Assembly: GCF_001005085.2 (NCBI RefSeq) | Contig: NZ_LBMU02000023.1 | Location: 248,001 to 312,000 of the forward strand | Length of the DNA: 64,000 nt | Origin: Streptomyces humi | GTDB lineage: Bacteria > Actinomycetota > Actinomycetes > Streptomycetales > Streptomycetaceae | Direction: 5' to 3' | Part shown: positions 8,663-15,692 of the stretch, in pieces | How positions within the stretch are numbered: position 1 is the first letter of the stretch | Layout: every line of letters starts with the position of its first letter | The notes under the pieces: model-generated | The model's database searches: none | What the model was told of the DNA's origin: nothing | Seen by the model: the letters and a program-made list of their open reading frames with translations, nothing else | Made by a program: the position numbers and the translations under genes

Positions 8663-9290
8663 CGACGCGATCCGCGAAGCCCCCCTCTACCCGCAGGAGG
8701 CGGCGCTCGTCGCGCGTGCCGTGCCCAAGCGGCGCCGCGAGTTCTCCGCCGTACGGGCCTGCGCCCGGCGCGCCATGGAGAAGCTCGGGGTTCCGCCGCA
8801 GCCGGTCCTGAGCGGCGAGCGGGGCGCCCCGCGCTGGCCGGACGGGCTGGTCGGCAGCATGACCCACTGCGAGGGCTACTGCGCCGCCGCCCTGGTCCGC
8901 GCCACCGACCTGGTCTCCCTGGGCATCGACGCCGAACCGCACGCCGCGCTGCCCGAGGGCGTCGCCGAGGCCGTGCTGCTCCCCGCCGAGAAGGAGCGCC
9001 TCGGCCGGCTCGCCGCCGAGCGGCCCGACGTGCACTGGGACCGGCTGCTGTTCAGCGCGAAGGAGTCCGTCTACAAGGCGTGGTTCCCCCTCACCGGGAA
9101 GTGGCTGGACTTCATGGAGGCCGACATCGAGCTCGTCCCGGAGCCCGGTGACCGGCCGCGCGGCACCCTGCGCGCCCGCCTGCTGGTCCCCGGGCCGGAG
9201 GTCGGCGGGCGGCGGTTGGAGCACTTCGAGGGCCGCTGGAGCGTGGCGCACTCCATGCTGACCTCGGCCGTGGTCGTGCCGCACCCCTGA
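8610..9290 (+). CDS. 4'-phosphopantetheinyl transferase, Sfp/EntD type
   Basis: Moves phosphopantetheine from CoA to a Ser of carrier proteins. Its 226 aa carry the family signatures: RRREFSAVRACAR (residues 41-53), SMTHCEGYCAA (83-93), GIDAEP (105-110, with the Mg-binding Asp) and SAKESVYKAWFP (149-160, the catalytic Glu/Lys helix). The EntD-like N-terminal extension suggests activity on siderophore, peptide or polyketide carrier proteins. The start is taken as GTG at 8610 (VIEELLPES), with GGAGG about 10 nt upstream, inside the PptH-like gene; the overlap implies translational coupling. S. coelicolor has a comparable PPTase at SCO6673, also not inside a biosynthetic cluster. Confidence 0.92.
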   Translation: MIEELLPESVVAVEMLGDDAIREAPLYPQEAALVARAVPKRRREFSAVRACARRAMEKLGVPPQPVLSGERGAPRWPDGLVGSMTHCEGYCAAALVRATDLVSLGIDAEPHAALPEGVAEAVLLPAEKERLGRLAAERPDVHWDRLLFSAKESVYKAWFPLTGKWLDFMEADIELVPEPGDRPRGTLRARLLVPGPEVGGRRLEHFEGRWSVAHSMLTSAVVVPHP

Positions 9291-9304
9291 GGCGCCCGGT
9301 CGGC

Positions 9305-9532
9305 TCAGGTGGGCGGGCACCAGTCGTGCAGCAGCCGGAAGAACTCCTCCTCGTTGCCCACCAGTCCGGCGCCGGCCAGGGCCGCCTCGGCCTCGGCGAG
9401 CACGGCGGGTGGGACCAGGAAGGGCCGTCCGCCGTCCGGTGGGCCGTCGAAGGCGGCGCGGACGGTGTGCATGAGCCGCAGATAGGCCTGGACGGCGGTG
9501 CGCTCACGGTCGGTCAGTACGGCGGTGGGCAT
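9305..9532 (-). CDS. Small conserved-looking protein, 75 aa, unknown
   Basis: The ATG at 9532 has GGGGAG 8 nt upstream. The sequence MPTAVLTDRERTAVQAYLRL continues as a predicted short helical acidic protein ending EEEFFRLLHDWCPPT; no signal peptide or membrane segment. Codon use is normal for the neighbours, and the gene ends 14 bp from the convergent PPTase gene. I do not recognise the family. A frame extension upstream is open but is Arg/Ala/Pro low-complexity translation of GC-rich DNA and is not included. Function is not inferred. Confidence 0.6.
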   Translation of the reverse strand: MPTAVLTDRERTAVQAYLRLMHTVRAAFDGPPDGGRPFLVPPAVLAEAEAALAGAGLVGNEEEFFRLLHDWCPPT

Positions 9533-9939
9533 CTGTCGGTCTCCCCGTCGGTCGTCGTGGCCGCGGCTCCGGAGGGCGCGGGCGCGCCGTCTGTGCGGTG
9601 CGCACCCACCAGCTTGCCGTCCGCCACTGACAACGCCCTCGGACCACGGCCCGGTTCGCCCGCTCAGCGGACGCGCGACCACCCCGGCCGCCCTCCGCAG
9701 CCACGGCCGCGGGGCGCTGAGGGAACGTCTCCTCGCCCGGCCCGGCACGGAATCCGCCGAAGCCGGGCCGGGTCGCCTGCCCGGACGGCCCGGCGAGGCC
9801 TCGACGCGTCGGCCCGCCGCGCCGGCGGAGGCGGCCACGCGGCGCCGGACCGGAGCACCGGAGCGGGCGGCGCCGGACCGGAGCACCGGAGCGCGCGGCG
9901 CCGAACCGGTCGACCGGGTGCGGCACTTGCCGTGGCGGA
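9533..9939. other. 407-bp non-coding GC-rich spacer
   Basis: It lies between the start of the 75-aa gene and the stop of the XRE gene. Open frames here translate to Arg/Ala/Pro/Gly low complexity, with no start-site support. Its only clear structure is the 28-bp tandem repeat at 9841-9909. A promoter for the 75-aa gene should lie here but none stands out. Confidence 0.5.
9841..9909. repeat. 28-bp tandem repeat, about 2.5 copies
   Basis: Two near-identical 28-bp units (9841-9868 and 9869-9896, differing at one base near the end) are followed by 13 bp of a third (9897-9909). Each begins GGCGCCGGACCGG and contains the short inverted element CCGGAGCACCGG. Non-coding, just past the stop of the XRE gene. 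Confidence 0.75.
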
Positions 9940-10593
9940 CTATCCGGGCCGCTTGACGCTCTCGAGGAGCATGTCCAGCCACTCCGCGACCTTGTCCCGG
10001 TGCTGGTCGGTTGGCAGCTGGGCGGCCCGCCAGGCGATCCCGCGCACCCCGTGGTCCTGGAGCAGCCGCTCCAGGGGGTCCTGGGCGGCCTCGGCCGCGG
10101 CCCGCTCCCGGTCGGCCAGCTTCTGCAACAGCTCCTGCTCGACGCGCTGGAGGGTGCCCGCGAGGGCTTCGGGGTCCTCGGCCGTGAGGAAGCCGGCGTG
10201 CACGCGGAAGAAGCGCTGGAGGGCGTCGCAGTGCTCCATGGTCGGCCGCCGGTCGCCGTTGAGCAGGGCGCCGGCCTGCTGCCGGGACATGCCCGCGCCG
10301 TCGGCGATCTCCTGCTGGGTGTGTTTGCGCCCGTTGGGCTTGAGCCGGGTGCGGCGCAGCAGATCGAGGCGTTGCAGGAAGCGTTCCTGGACGTCGGGCT
10401 CGCCCGCGGGGCGGCCGCTCAGCAGGGCCTTGACCACGGGCTCGGGGACACCGCTGGCGCTGGACAGCCGGCCGACGTCGAAGACCTCGGGATGCGCGAC
10501 GCCGAGCCGGTCGGCGAGCGCGGTGACGCGGGCGACGACGGCCGGCAGCTGGGCGGTCGCCGTGGCGCCCGGGTCCTGGTAGCCATCCGTCAC
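9940..10593 (-). CDS. XRE-family DNA-binding protein
   Basis: Predicted DNA-binding regulator of 217 aa. The start is GTG at 10593 (VTDGYQDPG), with AGGAG 8-9 nt upstream. A helix-turn-helix spans about residues 90-120 (HTQQEIADGAGMSRQQAGALLNG, then RRPTMEH). A second HTH-like segment sits at about 43-62 (LSSASGVPEPVVKALLSG), so the protein may carry two XRE-type units. The C-terminal ~75 residues are charged and helical (LEQELLQKLADRERAAAEAAQ-like), a possible dimerisation region. It is divergent from a stand-alone MmyB-type ligand domain gene, hinting that the two may act together. Target genes are unknown; the shared intergenic region holds two palindromes. Confidence 0.82.
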   Translation of the reverse strand: MTDGYQDPGATATAQLPAVVARVTALADRLGVAHPEVFDVGRLSSASGVPEPVVKALLSGRPAGEPDVQERFLQRLDLLRRTRLKPNGRKHTQQEIADGAGMSRQQAGALLNGDRRPTMEHCDALQRFFRVHAGFLTAEDPEALAGTLQRVEQELLQKLADRERAAAEAAQDPLERLLQDHGVRGIAWRAAQLPTDQHRDKVAEWLDMLLESVKRPG

Positions 10594-10839
10594 CGACAGA
10601 ACTCCTGTGTCTCTCAGGGGAATCAGGGGTTTCTCACAAGGGGGTGCCGTGCACCTCCCCGCGTGGACCTCCCGGAGATTAGCGGGTGGTTCGAACTCAC
10701 ATCCAGGTCTCGCCACAACTGTGGCCAATTTCGGCCGTCAACAGGCATGAAATGCCACGATAGTTGACATGACTGCGGATGGAGCAGCAGGATCACATCG
10801 CCGCGAGAAGGCCGCATAGGCAAGAGGGGTGACCTCCCG
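10594..10839. promoter_or_regulatory. Divergent promoter region with two palindromes
   Basis: Between the XRE gene and the MmyB-domain gene lie GCCACAACTGTGGC (10712-10725, 6-bp arms) and GGCATGAAATGCC (10744-10756, 5-bp arms, centres about 32 bp apart). Rightward, TTGACA (10764-10769) is followed after 18 nt by CAGGAT (10788-10793), a plausible promoter for the MmyB-domain gene. The palindromes are candidate XRE operators. Confidence 0.5.
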
Positions 10840-11508
10840 ATGGCATATCAGGCAGGTGGGCGGCGACCGGCGCCGCGGCCCGTCCCCGAGAGTCCTGAGG
10901 GCCAGGCGTATCTCCAGGACTACGCATTGCTGCTGGACGCGCTTCCCTTCCCGTCCCTGGTGGTGGACCACCGCTGGGACGTGGTGCTCGCCAACGGCGC
11001 GTTCGAGACACTTTTCGAGGCGGTCGCCCCGCATCCCACGGCGATGCCCGGGGACAACTTCCTCCGTTTCGTCCTCTTTCACCCGGATGCGGGCGCGGTG
11101 TTCGGCGGGCACGAGGCGGGCTGGTGCCTGCCCATGCTGGCCCAGTTCAAGGCCACCCTGGAGCGGTACGTCCACGACCACGAACTCCAGTCGATCCGGC
11201 GGGAGATCGCCCAGGACCCCATCATGGAGGCCGCCTTCCGGCAGGGGCTGCCGCACTGGCTGCGCGCGGTCGGCGAGGAGGGCGCGCGACTCGACGGCGC
11301 CGTCCGGCCGCTGCGGCACCCGGACCCGCTGCTCGGCGCCACCGAGTGCCGGGTGGTCTGCGAGACCCCCAAGACCCTTCTCGACATGGGCTACGCGCGT
11401 TACACCCTGGTGCTGCGCGCCTCCCCCCGCCCGGCCGCCCCGCGCCGCTCCCGCCGGGCCGGCGGCCTGGGGCCGCATCTGAGCGTCGTCCCGGCCCCCG
11501 AAGGCTGA
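10840..11508 (+). CDS. MmyB-type ligand-binding domain protein lacking an HTH
   Basis: A 222-aa protein made almost wholly of the MmyB-like, PAS-related ligand domain: LLLDALPFPSLVVDHRWDVVLANGAFETLF is the opening strand-helix segment, followed by PGDNFLRFVLFHP and the conserved RPLRHPDPLLG region. Members of this family normally carry an N-terminal XRE HTH (~70 aa) before this domain; here only ~25 Pro/Arg-rich residues precede it, so it cannot bind DNA in the usual way. It is divergent from an XRE regulator, suggesting a split sensor/regulator pair. The ATG start has GGGGTGA about 9 nt upstream. In related proteins this domain binds fatty-acid-like ligands; the ligand here is unknown. Confidence 0.78.
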   Translation: MAYQAGGRRPAPRPVPESPEGQAYLQDYALLLDALPFPSLVVDHRWDVVLANGAFETLFEAVAPHPTAMPGDNFLRFVLFHPDAGAVFGGHEAGWCLPMLAQFKATLERYVHDHELQSIRREIAQDPIMEAAFRQGLPHWLRAVGEEGARLDGAVRPLRHPDPLLGATECRVVCETPKTLLDMGYARYTLVLRASPRPAAPRRSRRAGGLGPHLSVVPAPEG

Positions 11509-11547
11509 CCCGGCACCGTCGGCGTTCAGGTCGCCGACGGCGCCGGG
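11509..11547. terminator. Bidirectional terminator hairpin
   Basis: A 16-bp stem with one mismatch (11509-11524 / 11532-11547) and 7-nt loop lies directly between the convergent MmyB-domain and cache-domain genes. Confidence 0.8.
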
Positions 11548-11571
11548 CCGGACGCCCTTCCCGCCCGGCCC

Positions 11572-12456
11572 TCAGCCCCCGTCCACCACCAGTACCAGCG
11601 GCACGCCCCGGCACGGGGTCAGCCGCAGGCCGACGGAGGTGCCGGGGGTGCCGTTCTCCAGCACGGCCGCGAAGTCCGGGCCCTTGGTCAGGGAGCCGGC
11701 CAGGTGTGCCGGGTCCGCCGAGGCCGCCACCCGGCCACGGGCGTTGACCAGCCGGGCCGGTCCGGGCAGCTCGCGCAGCAACGGCAGCGCGGCCGCCTCG
11801 AAGTGCCGCAGATACACGTCGGCCGCGGCCACGCCGAGGAAGCGGCCCGCCACATCGACCGGCGCGGACAGCGTGAGGCTGTACTCGTCCGAGCAGAGGT
11901 AGTCGACGTACGGCCCGGCCACCGCCCGCCGCCCGGTGTCCCGGGGCAGTGCGAACCAGTCCCAGTGCGTGTAGTCCGAGTACGCCGAGGTCCGCGGATC
12001 GAGGTCGAGGAGCAGCGGCCGTACGTCCCCGGACGCGTCGCTCTGCCACCACTCCAGCCAGGCCGGCACGTCGGCCAGTACGCCGGGCGCCGCCACGAAG
12101 CCGACGCCGGACACCAACTCCTGGCGGGTCAGCCGGAGATGGAGCCCGGGGCGCAGCGCGGCCAGGTCCGCGGTCACCGGCCGGCGGCCCTCGGCGGCCA
12201 CGCGTGCCAGCAGCGTGGTGGTGTCGGCGCGGGTCTGCGCCACGGCGTCGAACACCGCCTCCAGGGCGCCGCCGACCCGCGCGGCCACGTACGCCTCGGC
12301 CGCGTACCTTTCGCCCTGGTACGTCTCCGCCTTGTACGGCTCCGCCTCGTGCCTTGCGGCCTCGTGCCTCTCGGCCCCGTGGTTCCCGACGGCGTACTCC
12401 TCGACTGCGTCGAGTGCGCCTGCCACCGGACCGGAGGGTGCGGTGCCGCGGCTCAT
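11572..12456 (-). CDS. Cache-domain protein, apparently soluble, with N-terminal pentapeptide repeat
   Basis: A 294-aa protein whose residues ~65-290 resemble a Cache/PDC sensor fold: an N-terminal helix (LEAVFDAVAQTRADTTTLLARV) followed by YTHWDWFALPRDTGRRAVAGPYVD and a strand-rich half (GRFLGVAAADVYL). Cache domains normally sense ligands outside the cell between two membrane helices; no signal peptide or transmembrane segment is visible, so it is probably cytoplasmic. Residues 26-60 are seven [HY]xAxx pentapeptides. The ATG at 12456 has GGAGGG 5 nt upstream. It follows the GntR gene by 38 bp, suggesting an operon divergent from the Pot-type importer. It may sense the imported solute; this is inference. 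Confidence 0.75.
   Translation of the reverse strand: MSRGTAPSGPVAGALDAVEEYAVGNHGAERHEAARHEAEPYKAETYQGERYAAEAYVAARVGGALEAVFDAVAQTRADTTTLLARVAAEGRRPVTADLAALRPGLHLRLTRQELVSGVGFVAAPGVLADVPAWLEWWQSDASGDVRPLLLDLDPRTSAYSDYTHWDWFALPRDTGRRAVAGPYVDYLCSDEYSLTLSAPVDVAGRFLGVAAADVYLRHFEAAALPLLRELPGPARLVNARGRVAASADPAHLAGSLTKGPDFAAVLENGTPGTSVGLRLTPCRGVPLVLVVDGG
12277..12381 (-). repeat. 15-bp in-frame tandem repeat, seven units
   Basis: It encodes HGAER, HEAAR, HEAEP, YKAET, YQGER, YAAEA and YVAAR (residues 26-60 of the cache-domain protein). The first residue is always His or Tyr; a looser unit (YAVGN) precedes it. The period is exactly 15 bp, but units are diverged. Confidence 0.8.
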
Positions 12457-12494
12457 GATGCCCTCCGGCGGACGGGGGAGCGGGCGCGCTGTGC

Positions 12495-13235
12495 CTACCG
12501 GGTCAGCCGCAGGGCGATGAGCCGTGCCGTCGAGTCCCGCACGCACCGCTCGGCCAGCTCCCTGGCCGATGTGTGCGCCCCATCCTGCACGGCCGAGATC
12601 ACGGCGCGGTGACGGTCCGCCACCTCTTCACGATATTCGTCGTCGTCCAGCACAAGGCAGAGCAGCGCCCCGATCTCCGTCTGGAGCGCGACCTGTTCCC
12701 GGGTGAGCCGGGCCGACTGCGCCGCGGCGGCCAGCTCGACGTGGAAGCGGCCGTACAGCCGGCTGCGGGCCGGTGCGTCCGGCGCCTTGCCCAGCTCCTC
12801 GGTGGTGCGCCGCAGCTGGTCCAGGTCCTGGCCCTCGGTGCGCTCGGCGGCCAGGTGCGCGGCGGTGCCGGACAGGGCCGCCCAGTGGTCGCCGAGGTCG
12901 CGCAGCTCCTCGGGGCTCCAGCCGCGCAGCCGGTCCCGGAGCCGCTCCTGGTCGGGCACCTCGGGGGAGGCGACGAAGCTGCCGCCGCCGCGGCCCCGCC
13001 GGGTGACCACCAGCCCCTGCTGGCGCAGCGCCATCAGCGCCTCCCGCAGGGTCACCGTGGAGACCCCGAGCTGTCCGGCCAGTTCGGTCTCGCCCGGCAG
13101 TTGCTCTCCGTCGGCGAGCAGGCCCAGCTCGATGGCGTCGCCGATCCGGCGCACCACGGCGGTCACCCGGGCCCCGCCGTCCACGGGGGCGAAGACGGCC
13201 TTTCGGGCGCCGCCGTCGGTCTGCTGCTGTCTCAC
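12495..13235 (-). CDS. GntR/FadR-family transcriptional regulator
   Basis: A 246-aa repressor-type protein. The wHTH at about residues 25-90 includes ELGLLADGEQLPGETELAGQLGVS and TVTLREALMALRQQGLV, followed by RGRGGGSFV, the usual GntR wing. The C-terminal helical FCD-type ligand domain includes RFHVELAAAAQSARL and RHRAVISAVQDG, whose His residues match the metal-site positions of FCD proteins. The GTG at 13235 (VRQQQTDGG) is preferred over an upstream TTG, although its SD (GGTGG) is weak. It is divergent from a spermidine/putrescine-type ABC operon and leads an apparent two-gene operon with the cache protein, so it probably controls that importer. Confidence 0.87.
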   Translation of the reverse strand: MRQQQTDGGARKAVFAPVDGGARVTAVVRRIGDAIELGLLADGEQLPGETELAGQLGVSTVTLREALMALRQQGLVVTRRGRGGGSFVASPEVPDQERLRDRLRGWSPEELRDLGDHWAALSGTAAHLAAERTEGQDLDQLRRTTEELGKAPDAPARSRLYGRFHVELAAAAQSARLTREQVALQTEIGALLCLVLDDDEYREEVADRHRAVISAVQDGAHTSARELAERCVRDSTARLIALRLTR

Positions 13236-13281
13236 GGCCCACCACCCTATGCGTTGACCCAAGCTTTACCTCGGAAGGGTC

Positions 13282-13310
13282 TTGAGCTTTGAACTATGAC
13301 TTCATATCTT
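13282..13310 (+). promoter_or_regulatory. Promoter of the Pot-type ABC operon
   Basis: TTGAGC (13282-13287) and TATCTT (13305-13310) are spaced by 17 bp in a locally AT-rich stretch, about 48 bp before the ATPase start. The spacer contains TGAA-N7-TTCA (13289-13303), a possible operator for the divergent GntR protein; that link is inferred. Confidence 0.55.
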
Positions 13311-13357
13311 TCCGTCCACCAGGGTCAACGCAGGAGTACGGCAGAAAGGTTCCCGCC

Positions 13358-14389
13358 ATGGAGGGCAGCGCGATCCGGTTGCGGGATCTGCGGAAGTCGT
13401 TCGGCGACACGAGTGCCGTGGCCGGGGTCGACCTGGAGATCCGCGACGGGGAGTTCTTCTCGATGCTCGGCCCCTCCGGGTCCGGCAAGACGACCGTCCT
13501 GCGGATGATCGCCGGCTTCGAGACGCCCACCGCCGGTGTGATCGAACTCGCCGGGCAGGACGTCACCGGCCGTGCCCCCTTCGAGCGGGACGTGCACACC
13601 GTCTTCCAGGACTACGCCCTGTTCCCGCACATGACCGTCGAGCAGAACGTCGCCTACTCCCTGAAGGTCCGCGGCACGCCCAAGGCGGAGCGCCTGGCCC
13701 GGGCCCGCAAGGCGCTCGCCGAGGTCCGCCTCGACGGCTACGGCGGCCGCCGCCCCTCCCAGCTCTCCGGCGGCCAGCGGCAGCGCGTCGCCCTCGCCCG
13801 CGCCCTGGTCGGACGCCCCCGCGTGCTGCTCCTCGACGAACCCCTCGGCGCCCTCGACCTCAAGCTGCGCGAGCAGATGCAGATCGAGCTCAAGGCACTG
13901 CAACGCGAGGTCGGCATCACCTTCGTCTTCGTCACCCACGACCAGGAGGAGGCCCTGACGATGAGCGACCGCGTCGCCGTCTTCCACCAGGGCCGCATCG
14001 AGCAGGTCGGCACCCCCGCCGAGATCTACGAGCGCCCCGCCACCGCGTTCGTCGCCTCCTTCGTCGGCACCTCCAACCTGCTCGCCGGGGACACCGCACG
14101 GCGGGTGCTCGGCGAGGACGGCACGCACAGCATCCGGCCCGAGAAGATCCGGGTCCTGAAGGAGGCCGAGGCGGCGGACGACCCGGGCGTGGCCACCGCC
14201 GTCGGCACCGTCGCCGAGGTCGTCTACCTCGGTGACGCTACCCGCTTCCTGGTCGACCTGGACGGCGGCGGCCGGCTCACCGCGCTCCAGCAGAACCTCG
14301 ACACCTCCGCCGAGGACGTCGCCGCCTACCGCGGTACCCGGGTCCGCCTGCGCTGGCAGCGCGGGCACGCGGTCCGCGTCCCCGACTGA
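13358..14389 (+). CDS. ABC transporter ATPase, spermidine/putrescine (PotA) type
   Basis: Energises import through the two permeases encoded downstream. Walker A is GPSGSGKTT (~residues 40-48), the Q-loop is [16 protein letters not shown], the signature [15 protein letters not shown] and Walker [12 protein letters not shown], with the switch His in [10 protein letters not shown]. The C-terminal ~110 residues form a TOBE-type beta domain (IRPEKIRVL). At 343 aa the length is normal for the CUT/POT ATPases. The ATG at 13358 is chosen because AGAAAGG lies 8 nt upstream; an upstream in-frame start would run through the promoter. First gene of ATPase-binding protein-permease-permease. Confidence 0.93.
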   Translation: MEGSAIRLRDLRKSFGDTSAVAGVDLEIRDGEFFSMLGPSGSGKTTVLRMIAGFETPTAGVIELAGQDVTGRAPFERDVHTVFQDYALFPHMTVEQNVAYSLKVRGTPKAERLARARKALAEVRLDGYGGRRPSQLSGGQRQRVALARALVGRPRVLLLDEPLGALDLKLREQMQIELKALQREVGITFVFVTHDQEEALTMSDRVAVFHQGRIEQVGTPAEIYERPATAFVASFVGTSNLLAGDTARRVLGEDGTHSIRPEKIRVLKEAEAADDPGVATAVGTVAEVVYLGDATRFLVDLDGGGRLTALQQNLDTSAEDVAAYRGTRVRLRWQRGHAVRVPD

Positions 14390-14433
14390 CCGGCACACCG
14401 CCGGTGTCCGACTGACCGGCACACCGCCGGTGT
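14382..14433. repeat. Perfect 26-bp tandem duplication with palindromes
   Basis: Two identical 26-bp units (14382-14407, 14408-14433) straddle the stop codon of the ATPase gene; each contains the palindrome ACACCG-C-CGGTGT. The first copy supplies the last codons and TGA, the second is non-coding. The paired hairpins sit between ATPase and binding-protein genes, where differential mRNA stability is often set. Confidence 0.85.
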
Positions 14434-14498
14434 CCGGCCGGCCCGCACACCGTCCACGTCCCCGACCGTTCCGCCGTCCCTCACGTATGGAGAACGTC

Positions 14499-15689
14499 GT
14501 GCGCCTCTCCCGTCCCCTGACCTCGGCCGCCGTGGCCGCACTGCTGCTGGCCGCCACCGCCTGCGGCTCCTCCGGTTCCGGTTCATCGGCCGGCCTCAAT
14601 CCGCCCGACCTCAAGCCCCTGGCCGAGCTGGGCAAGGGCGAGGGCCAGGTCAACCTGATCGCCTGGGCCGGCTATGTCGAGGACGGCTCCGACGACCCCA
14701 AGGTGGACTGGGTCACCGACTTCGAGAAGCAGACCGGCTGCCAGGTCAACTCCAAGGTCGCCGCCAGCTCCGACGAGATGGTCAAGCTGATGAAGACCGG
14801 CGAGTACGACGCCGTCTCCGCCTCCGGTGACGCCTCCCTGCGCCTGATCGCCTCCGGCGACGCGGCCCCGGTCAACACCAAGCTCGTACCGAACTACAAG
14901 GACGTCTTCAGCGGTCTGAAGAACGGCGCCTGGAACTCGGTCAAGGGCCAGATGTACGGCATCCCGCACGGCCGGGGCGCCAACCTGCTGATGTACAACA
15001 CGCAGAAGGTCAGCCCCGCGCCCACCTCCTGGTCCGCCGTCTTCGACGACGCCGGCACGTACAAGGGCCATGTCACCGCCTACGACTCGCCGATCTACAT
15101 CGCCGACGCGGCCCTGTACCTCAAGGCCACCAAGCCCGAGTTGAAGATCAAGGACCCCTACGCGCTCGACCAGAAGCAGTTCGACGCGGCCGTGGCCCTG
15201 CTGAAGAAGCAGAACGCGGACATCGGCGAGTACTGGAGCGACTACCTCAAGGAGATCTCCGCCTTCAAGAGCGGCGACTCGGTGATCGGCACCAGCTGGC
15301 AGGTGATCGCCAACCTCGCCGCCGGCGAGGGCGCCAAGGTCAAGGCCTTCGTGCCCAAGGAGGGTTCGACCGGCTGGTCCGACACCTGGATGGTCTCCGC
15401 CAAGGCCAAACACCCCAACTGCGCCTACAAATGGCTCGACTGGATCGTCTCCCCGAAGGTCAACGCCGAGGTCGCCGAGTACTTCGGCGAGGCCCCGGCC
15501 AACTCCAAGTCCTGCGACCTGACCGCCGACAAGAACTTCTGCACGACCTACCACGCGGCCGACGAGGGCTACTGGAAGAACATCGCCTTCTGGAACACGC
15601 CCATCGAGCAGTGCCTGGACGGCCGCACCGACGTCAAGTGCGTGCCGTACGCCAAGTGGGTGCAGGCCTGGACCGAGATCAAGGGCTGA
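14499..15689 (+). CDS. ABC transporter substrate-binding lipoprotein, polyamine type
   Basis: Extracytoplasmic binding protein, ~396 aa, tethered by a lipidated Cys: basic start, hydrophobic run, then AATACGSS, an acceptable Actinobacterial lipobox. The mature part begins QVNLIAWAGYVEDG, typical of PotD/PotF-like family 1 solute-binding proteins, with GIPHGRGANLLMYN and IGTSWQVIANL in the ligand lobes. Cys-rich C-terminal section (four Cys in the last 60 residues) may form disulfides. GTG at 14499 is preferred over ATG at 14487 because GGAG lies 6-7 nt before the GTG and nothing precedes the ATG. Polyamine, GABA or related amine are likely ligands; the sequence does not decide. Confidence 0.88.
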   Translation: MRLSRPLTSAAVAALLLAATACGSSGSGSSAGLNPPDLKPLAELGKGEGQVNLIAWAGYVEDGSDDPKVDWVTDFEKQTGCQVNSKVAASSDEMVKLMKTGEYDAVSASGDASLRLIASGDAAPVNTKLVPNYKDVFSGLKNGAWNSVKGQMYGIPHGRGANLLMYNTQKVSPAPTSWSAVFDDAGTYKGHVTAYDSPIYIADAALYLKATKPELKIKDPYALDQKQFDAAVALLKKQNADIGEYWSDYLKEISAFKSGDSVIGTSWQVIANLAAGEGAKVKAFVPKEGSTGWSDTWMVSAKAKHPNCAYKWLDWIVSPKVNAEVAEYFGEAPANSKSCDLTADKNFCTTYHAADEGYWKNIAFWNTPIEQCLDGRTDVKCVPYAKWVQAWTEIKG

Positions 15690-15692
15690 GCC

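Noticed and set aside
9533..9982. N-terminal extension of the 75-aa protein to about 225 aa
   Set aside because: The extra part is translation of GC-rich repeat DNA, and a good SD precedes the internal ATG at 9532.
10684..10700. GGTTCGAAC, resembling a tRNA T-loop
   Set aside because: No acceptor stem, anticodon arm or CCA-proximal pairing can be built around it; it is only a short palindrome.
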